64,000 nt of DNA from an uncultured Collinsella sp. (GTDB lineage Bacteria; Actinomycetota; Coriobacteriia; Coriobacteriales; Coriobacteriaceae), in contig URKG01000002.1 of NCBI GenBank assembly GCA_900548265.1, positions 1 to 64,000 of the forward strand, written 5' to 3'. The notes beneath the pieces are model-generated. The model did no database searches and was not told where the DNA came from. It saw only the letters and a list, made by a program, of their open reading frames with translations. The translations under genes and the position numbers were made by a program. Shown here in pieces: positions 59,796 through 64,000 of this stretch. Numbering within the stretch: the stretch's first letter is position 1; every line of letters starts with the position of its first letter.

Positions 59796-59831
59796 ACAAC
59801 CCTCCCTTCGCCTTCGCGTAGGGAGGGTTGT
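59796..59831 (+). promoter_or_regulatory. Leader hairpin containing the comF ribosome-binding site
   Basis: ACAACCCTCCCT pairs perfectly with AGGGAGGGTTGT (12 bp). The right arm contains GGGAGG, the only ribosome-binding site before the ATG at 59835, so the hairpin would mask it. A TATCAT box at 59778-59783 places the transcript start just before the left arm. Confidence 0.65.
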
Positions 59832-59834
59832 GTC

Positions 59835-60641
59835 ATGAAGAGACATCTGAACGTATTGACTCGCTTGCAGGGCGCAGGTGTCCTACCGTTTGCGGACGAA
59901 TTGCTACCGCTTGCCGAGCACGTGACATACGAGGCGCTCGAGGCGTTGTCGCCCACGCGATGCGCCGGCTGCGAGCGCTCCGGTGCGCTGATCTGCCAGG
60001 ATTGTCTGGCATCGCTCGCGCTCATCGACCCGTGCCATAGCTGCATCCGATGTGGTGCCCCGTTTGGGGATTTGCTGTGCACCGAGTGCTCGGTCGAGGG
60101 CACGTCCTCGGCAATGGCGGAGGCACTCGACCGCTGCCTGGCGTGCGCTGTCTATGCGCATCCACTGCCGCGCATCATTAAAGCGTACAAGGACGCGGGC
60201 GAGCGACGTCTGGCTCCGTATCTGGCGGAGCTGGTCTACGACACCGCCCTGCATGCCCAGGTCGTAGCGCCCGATCGCTATGGAGGTGTGCTGTCCGGCG
60301 CGGATGCGGTGGTGTTTGTGCCTGCGACGGCGGCAGCGTTTCGGCGGCGTGGTTTTGATCATATGGAGGCTATTGCGCGCCCATTTTGCGAGCTGTCGGG
60401 TGTTCCCCTGCTCGATGCTCTCGTCAAGTACGGGCATGGCGACCAGCGTGAACTCGGTCGTGAGGAGCGCCGCGAGCGTGCCCAAGGCATGTACGAGACG
60501 GTTGAGGATGTGCGGGGCAAGCGCCTGCTGCTTATCGACGACGTTATCACCACGGGTGCGACGATGGCAGCGGCTTCGGCGGAACTCAAGCGCGCCGGTG
60601 CCGCGGCCGTTGATGGCCTCGCTATCGCACGCGTTTGGTAG
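59835..60641 (+). CDS. comF: ComF family phosphoribosyltransferase-like protein
   Basis: 268 residues. A zinc-ribbon-like Cys region opens (CAGCERSGALICQDC, CHSCIRCGAPFGDLLCTEC), then the PRTase domain with FRRRGFDHMEAIA and the PRPP loop LLLIDDVITTGATMAAA. In naturally competent bacteria ComF(C) helps DNA uptake; otherwise its role is open. The N-terminal about 35 residues are extra. Its translation may be controlled by the leader hairpin. Confidence 0.88.
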   Translation: MKRHLNVLTRLQGAGVLPFADELLPLAEHVTYEALEALSPTRCAGCERSGALICQDCLASLALIDPCHSCIRCGAPFGDLLCTECSVEGTSSAMAEALDRCLACAVYAHPLPRIIKAYKDAGERRLAPYLAELVYDTALHAQVVAPDRYGGVLSGADAVVFVPATAAAFRRRGFDHMEAIARPFCELSGVPLLDALVKYGHGDQRELGREERRERAQGMYETVEDVRGKRLLLIDDVITTGATMAAASAELKRAGAAAVDGLAIARVW

Positions 60642-60728
60642 GGGTGGTTTTGTGGCAGTGAAGATAGCGCGTGCGGCCCGTCCTGACCTGCGAAATCTGT
60701 ACTCGAGATGCGAATGACGCCCCTAACC

Positions 60729-60757
60729 TTAAACTTTAGCTTGAACTTAGTTATAAT
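60729..60757 (+). promoter_or_regulatory. Strong promoter upstream of the solute-binding lipoprotein
   Basis: TTAAAC (60729-60734) and TATAAT (60752-60757) with a 17-bp gap. The start of transcription would be near 60764, leaving over 320 nt before the lipoprotein start codon. Confidence 0.65.
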
Positions 60758-61106
60758 GCGCTTCGTTCCTACCAGGCTGTGGTTGCGGACGGACGAAATG
60801 CCCGTCCTAGTCCAAGACAGACGCGGTCAAAGGGATCCACGTAAGCGACCGCGTGCGCGCGGCGCGATCATGGCGCGTCCTAGATGTAAGCCGCACCGTC
60901 CGTTCTACTTTCTTTGGGGCAATACCGCCTCGCGGGCGAGCGGGTCAGTCGTGAAGGTGGCTGCGGCCTCCCGAGCAAACACCCCGGTGCGCAAGTGTGG
61001 GGTCAAATACCAGGTCAGCTGGTGGGAACAACCTGATATTCCGCGCAACGCACGGATTGTATACGACACAGAAGGCAGGGTAGTGGACATGGTGAGGGGC
61101 AGCTTG

Positions 61107-62114
61107 ATGCACGCGGCTCGGTTAGGTGCTGGGACCGCAGCGGTCATCGCCGTTTTGGGCCTGAGCGGATGCGCGTTCAACCCGCTGTCTACGTTCACGA
61201 CTCCCACGATCGACCAGATCGAGTACGAGACCGTCACGCCGGCGGTGTCGGACGATGCCCTGGTCACTCCCGGAACCCTGACGGTCGCCCTCGATACTTC
61301 CGATGCGCCGCAGGCCATGCAGGGCGCCGACGGCGAGCTCACGGGGTATGCGGTTGACGCCGCCCGCGCCCTCGCAAGCCGCATGGGCCTTAAGGTCGCC
61401 TTCGTCGATGCGTCCTCGGCAGGTTCCGCGCTCGGCGACAAAAAGGCCGATATCTTTATCGGCGAGATTAACTCCACGGACGGGGACATTAGCTCGCTCG
61501 GCACCTGCCTGTACGATGCCACTTCCGTGTTCGGTAAAACTAGCGATGGTGGGTCGCTAAGCGTTTCCACCGATACCCTTAACACGTCCACCCTGGGCGT
61601 TCAGACGTCCTCGGCCTCGCAGGAGGCGCTTGCTAAGCAGAGCATCACCGCCAACCAAAAGACCTACTCCAACATCAACGAGTGCTTTGAGGCGCTCGAG
61701 TCCGGCGAGGTCGACTATGTGATCTGCGACTCCACGGCCGGCGGCTACTTTGCACGCCTGATGAGCGAGGTCTCCTATGTCGGTGCGCTCGAGGCGCCCT
61801 CGACGCTTGGTGTTGCGGGCCTCTCGTCCAATGACGAACTGTGCCGTGCCGTGAGCGATGCCCTCGACGGTATTACGGCCGACGGCACGCTCGAGGCGGT
61901 CCACTCTGTCTGGTATGGCACGATGCCCTACGACCTCACCACTAAGACGGTTTCGGGCGCTAACGTGCAGCCGGTCGACTCTGAGTCCAGTGAGACCACG
62001 TCCTCCGGCAGCGAGTCCTCCGATTCCAACAATGAGACCGCATCCTCCGAGGACAAATCGTCCAGCCAGGAAGGCGCCATCACCGACGACGACATTAACA
62101 AACTCAATAGCTAG
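61107..62114 (+). CDS. Extracellular solute-binding lipoprotein (SBP_bac_3-like)
   Basis: 335 residues. Lipobox LSGC after a hydrophobic stretch (GAGTAAVIAVLGLSGC); mature part starts CAFNPLSTF. The binding-protein fold shows LTVALDTSDAPQAMQ, GELTGYAVDAARALASRMGL, KADIFIGEINST, LESGEVDYVICDSTAGGYF and AVHSVWYG, as in amino-acid ABC transporter receptors. The tail is Ser/Glu-rich. GAGGGG lies 7 bp before the ATG at 61107; ATG 61089 and GTG 61083 are alternatives. The frame stays open to 60708 upstream. No permease gene adjacent. Confidence 0.8.
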   Translation: MHAARLGAGTAAVIAVLGLSGCAFNPLSTFTTPTIDQIEYETVTPAVSDDALVTPGTLTVALDTSDAPQAMQGADGELTGYAVDAARALASRMGLKVAFVDASSAGSALGDKKADIFIGEINSTDGDISSLGTCLYDATSVFGKTSDGGSLSVSTDTLNTSTLGVQTSSASQEALAKQSITANQKTYSNINECFEALESGEVDYVICDSTAGGYFARLMSEVSYVGALEAPSTLGVAGLSSNDELCRAVSDALDGITADGTLEAVHSVWYGTMPYDLTTKTVSGANVQPVDSESSETTSSGSESSDSNNETASSEDKSSSQEGAITDDDINKLNS

Positions 62115-62180
62115 TTATTGCTAGGGGTGGTGTCTCCTATACGTTGGAAAGGACACCTCTTCACGGTTTCAACACGCACT

Positions 62181-62214
62181 GCCGGGCTTCCCCAATAGAG
62201 GAGCCCGGCTTTTT
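62181..62214 (+). terminator. Terminator after the lipoprotein gene
   Basis: GCCGGGCT with AGCCCGGC, then TTTTT. A smaller hairpin GGTGTC...GACACC precedes it at about 62130-62156. Confidence 0.85.
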
Positions 62215-62431
62215 CATCCCTATAAAACCAGCAGGTCAAAGCCAATTTCAAGAAGAAAAACCAACTCTGCCGACGCCCTCCTATAGCGCACTTTGCCACA
62301 GAAAAGTGCGAGACTTCGGTATGCGGTATCAAGCAATCGTTATTCGGGTCTTTGGGAATCCGCGTGATTAAATGCACAGCAATGGGTACATAGCCAGTAC
62401 AGTAAGTCCCCGAGGCAGATTGGAGCCACGT
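62215..62431. other. AT-richer leader region of hpf
   Basis: Between the terminator and hpf. It is AT-richer than the genes around it. No coding sequence or clear repeat was seen; it should contain the hpf promoter, but no box stands out with confidence. Confidence 0.4.
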
Positions 62432-63016
62432 ATGGATATCAAGGTTTCTGGACGCAAGACGACGGTAACCGATGCTCTGCGTGCGCATGTGGATGAGAAG
62501 ATCGGCGAGGCGCTCAAGGTTTTCGATATCGAGCCCATGACGGTCGACGTTGTACTTCGCTATGAGAAGAACCCCTCGAACCCCAACCCGGCAATCGTCG
62601 AGGTTACGGTTCGTGTCCGCGGTTCGGTGATTCGCGTTGCCGAGCACGGTGCAGATATGTACGCCGCCATCGACCTCTCCGCCGATAAGGTTACCCGCCA
62701 GCTGCGCAAGTTCAAGACCAAGGTCGTGGACAACCGCCAGGGTGGTGCCAGTGCCGCGGATGTCGCGCCGGTCGAGCGCGTTGAGGATCTGGCCGACCTG
62801 CTGCTGCCCGAGGAGGACGACGACCTGCTCGTCCGCGAGAAGGTCATCGATGTCACCCCGATGACCGAGGAGCAGGCGCTGGTGCAGACCGATTTGCTGG
62901 GCCACGACTTCTACGTGTTCGAGAACGCGACGACCGGTCTCATCAATGTGGTGTATCACCGTAAGAATGGTGGATATGGCATCATCAAGCCCCGCATCGA
63001 AACACTTGACGAGTAA
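62432..63016 (+). CDS. hpf: Ribosome hibernation promoting factor, long form
   Basis: 194 residues. The N-terminal S30AE domain (MDIKVSGRKTTVTDALRAHV, VEVTVRVRG, DMYAAIDLSADKV) and a C-terminal domain (HDFYVFENATTGLINVVYHRKNGGYG) joined by a 40-residue linker. The long form dimerises ribosomes into 100S particles in stationary phase. GGAGCC precedes the ATG at 62432; the frame is open upstream but not conserved. Confidence 0.95.
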   Translation: MDIKVSGRKTTVTDALRAHVDEKIGEALKVFDIEPMTVDVVLRYEKNPSNPNPAIVEVTVRVRGSVIRVAEHGADMYAAIDLSADKVTRQLRKFKTKVVDNRQGGASAADVAPVERVEDLADLLLPEEDDDLLVREKVIDVTPMTEEQALVQTDLLGHDFYVFENATTGLINVVYHRKNGGYGIIKPRIETLDE

Positions 63017-63045
63017 AATACGTTAACTTGCATGAGTTAACGGTT

Positions 63046-63077
63046 GGCGGCCATCCCATGCGGGTGGCCGCCTTTTT
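63046..63077 (+). terminator. hpf terminator
   Basis: GGCGGCCA with TGGCCGCC, then TTTTT. Another small palindrome CGTTAACT...AGTTAACG sits just before it. Confidence 0.85.
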
Positions 63078-63095
63078 ACGTAAGGAGTCGCTTTG

Positions 63096-64000
63096 ATGGA
63101 CAAGGCCGCATCCGCCGGTCATTCGAACCGTTGCCGCATCGTCGTCGATACCTGCTGCGACTTTAGCCCCGAGGTCGCCGCGAACCTCGATGTCGATATC
63201 CTGGGTTTCCCTTTCATTATCGATGGCGAGGAGCGCACAGACGACATCTGGTCGAGCATGAGCCCTAAGGAGTTCTACGACCGCATGCGCGCCGGTGCCC
63301 GCGTGTCCACCTCGGCTGTGTCGCTCGGTCGCTATATCGAGTTTTTTACCGAGTGCGCCAAAGAGGGCACGCCCACGGTCTACCTGTGCTTTACCTCGGC
63401 GCTGTCGTCGAGCTACAACTCCGCGTGCCAGGCGGCAGATGTCGTGCGCGCCGAGTATCCCAACTTTGAGCTCTACGTGGTCGACAACGCTCTGCCCTGC
63501 GCGACCGGTGCGCTCTTGGCGCTCGAGGCCGTGCGCCAGCGTTCGGCGGGACTGACCGCCAAGCAGCTGGTCGATTGGGCAAACGAGGCAAAGACCTACG
63601 TGCACGGCTACTTTACGCTCGAGAGCTTCGACGCACTGGCTGCCGGCGGCCGCATTCCTCCCGCGGCGGCGCAGCTCACGGCAAAGCTCGACGTCAAGCC
63701 CGAGCTCTCCTACGACCTGGCCGGCTCGCTGTCGCTGATCGGCGTCAACCGCGGCCGCAAGAAGGCGCTCAAGTCCATCCTCAAGTCGTTCCGCGAGAAC
63801 TACGTGCCCGATCGCACCATGCCCATCGCCATCATGACGGCCGATGCCGAAAAGGATGGTGACTGGCTCGAAGCCGCCATCCGCAAGGAGGAGGGTTGCG
63901 CCGACGTCACGATCATTCGCGGCTCCGTGGGTCCCACCATCGGCTCGCACGTGGGCCCCGGCATGGTGGGCTGCGCGTTTTGGGGTAAGAACCGCGCCGA
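63096..64000 (+). CDS. DegV-family fatty-acid-binding protein (3' end outside the window)
   Basis: At least 301 residues, cut by the window end. RIVVDTCCDFSPEVAANL replaces the common VTDSTSDL opening; DDIWSSMSPKEFYDRM, STSAVSLGRYIEFF, CFTSALSSSYNSA, VVDNALPCATGALLALEAV and SHVGPGMVGCAFWG are family motifs. DegV/FakB proteins bind a fatty acid and pass it to a kinase (FakA). TAAGGAG precedes the ATG. Confidence 0.9.
   Translation, partial: MDKAASAGHSNRCRIVVDTCCDFSPEVAANLDVDILGFPFIIDGEERTDDIWSSMSPKEFYDRMRAGARVSTSAVSLGRYIEFFTECAKEGTPTVYLCFTSALSSSYNSACQAADVVRAEYPNFELYVVDNALPCATGALLALEAVRQRSAGLTAKQLVDWANEAKTYVHGYFTLESFDALAAGGRIPPAAAQLTAKLDVKPELSYDLAGSLSLIGVNRGRKKALKSILKSFRENYVPDRTMPIAIMTADAEKDGDWLEAAIRKEEGCADVTIIRGSVGPTIGSHVGPGMVGCAFWGKNRA

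Noticed and set aside
60764..61080. Possible SRP RNA, tmRNA or RNase P RNA in the long leader (a CCAGGTCAG string at about 61011 looked suggestive)
   Set aside because: The SRP signature GGAAG...GCAGCA and the RNase P and tmRNA conserved blocks are missing, so no RNA class can be named.

Overview
The window reads as an ordinary chromosomal stretch of a high-GC gut Actinomycetota of the class Coriobacteriia, most likely Collinsella. The grounds are the gene content: a mannose-family PTS next to fructoselysine-type enzymes, long-form HPF, an archaeal-type topoisomerase I with a lysine-rich tail, and Tat next to HypAB. The many short intergenic hairpin repeats fit as well. The genus is an inference from gene content and style, not from a marker gene. 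No rRNA, CRISPR array, prophage or transposase gene was found.

Layout. 1-3744: the end of a FrlB/GfrF-like SIS deglycase, a complete mannose-family PTS (EIIA, EIIB, EIIC, EIID) and a FrlC-like epimerase, probably a system for taking up and breaking down Amadori products (fructoselysine or glucoselysine). 3914-13162: a complete histidine pathway, opened by a HisZ-HisG fusion, then hisD-C-B-H-A-F-I-E and a convergent PHP histidinol-phosphatase. 13454-18860: a stand-alone LarC C-terminal domain, a YfcE phosphodiesterase, MazG, enolase, a DivIC-like protein and Ppx/GppA. 19010-19094: tRNA-Leu(UAA). 19126-20586: a membrane-anchored helical protein, an orphan galactitol-type EIIB and a VOC protein. 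20687-23952: a histidine kinase, response regulator and UBA/DUF4342-like protein flanked by two direct copies of a 174-bp hairpin element. 24116-32502: a small membrane protein, a phosphoesterase, GluQ, a DUF2207 protein, a GNAT protein, PurH and an unknown protein. 32683-36167: a BceRS-like two-component system without its transporter, then hipBA with three evenly spaced operators. 36347-47214: UspA, UppP, a PcrA/UvrD helicase, ManA, a GntR regulator, glucokinase, Mn-pyrophosphatase and NhaA. 47547-54880: an unknown small protein, an aspartate aminotransferase, a STAS protein, TatA/B, TatC, HypA, HypB and topoisomerase I. 55003-64000: a zinc-ribbon membrane protein, tmk-holB-ricT, comF, a solute-binding lipoprotein, HPF and the start of a DegV protein.

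The most unusual layer lies between the genes. At least five kinds of palindromic element recur: hairpins with different stems but a near-constant 13-nt loop beginning (A/G)GGGAC; a 67-bp palindrome found three times at exactly the same length; a 174-bp nested hairpin found twice around one gene cassette; a 230-bp AT-rich element with 34-35-bp inverted ends found twice; and several single large palindromes. No mobilising enzyme is visible here.

The strongest gene-level oddities are the HisZ-HisG fusion, the archaeal-type topoisomerase, the isolated LarC2 domain, the nhaA leader with a terminator inside it, the comF hairpin that contains its own ribosome-binding site, and the hipBA operators spaced exactly 39 bp apart.
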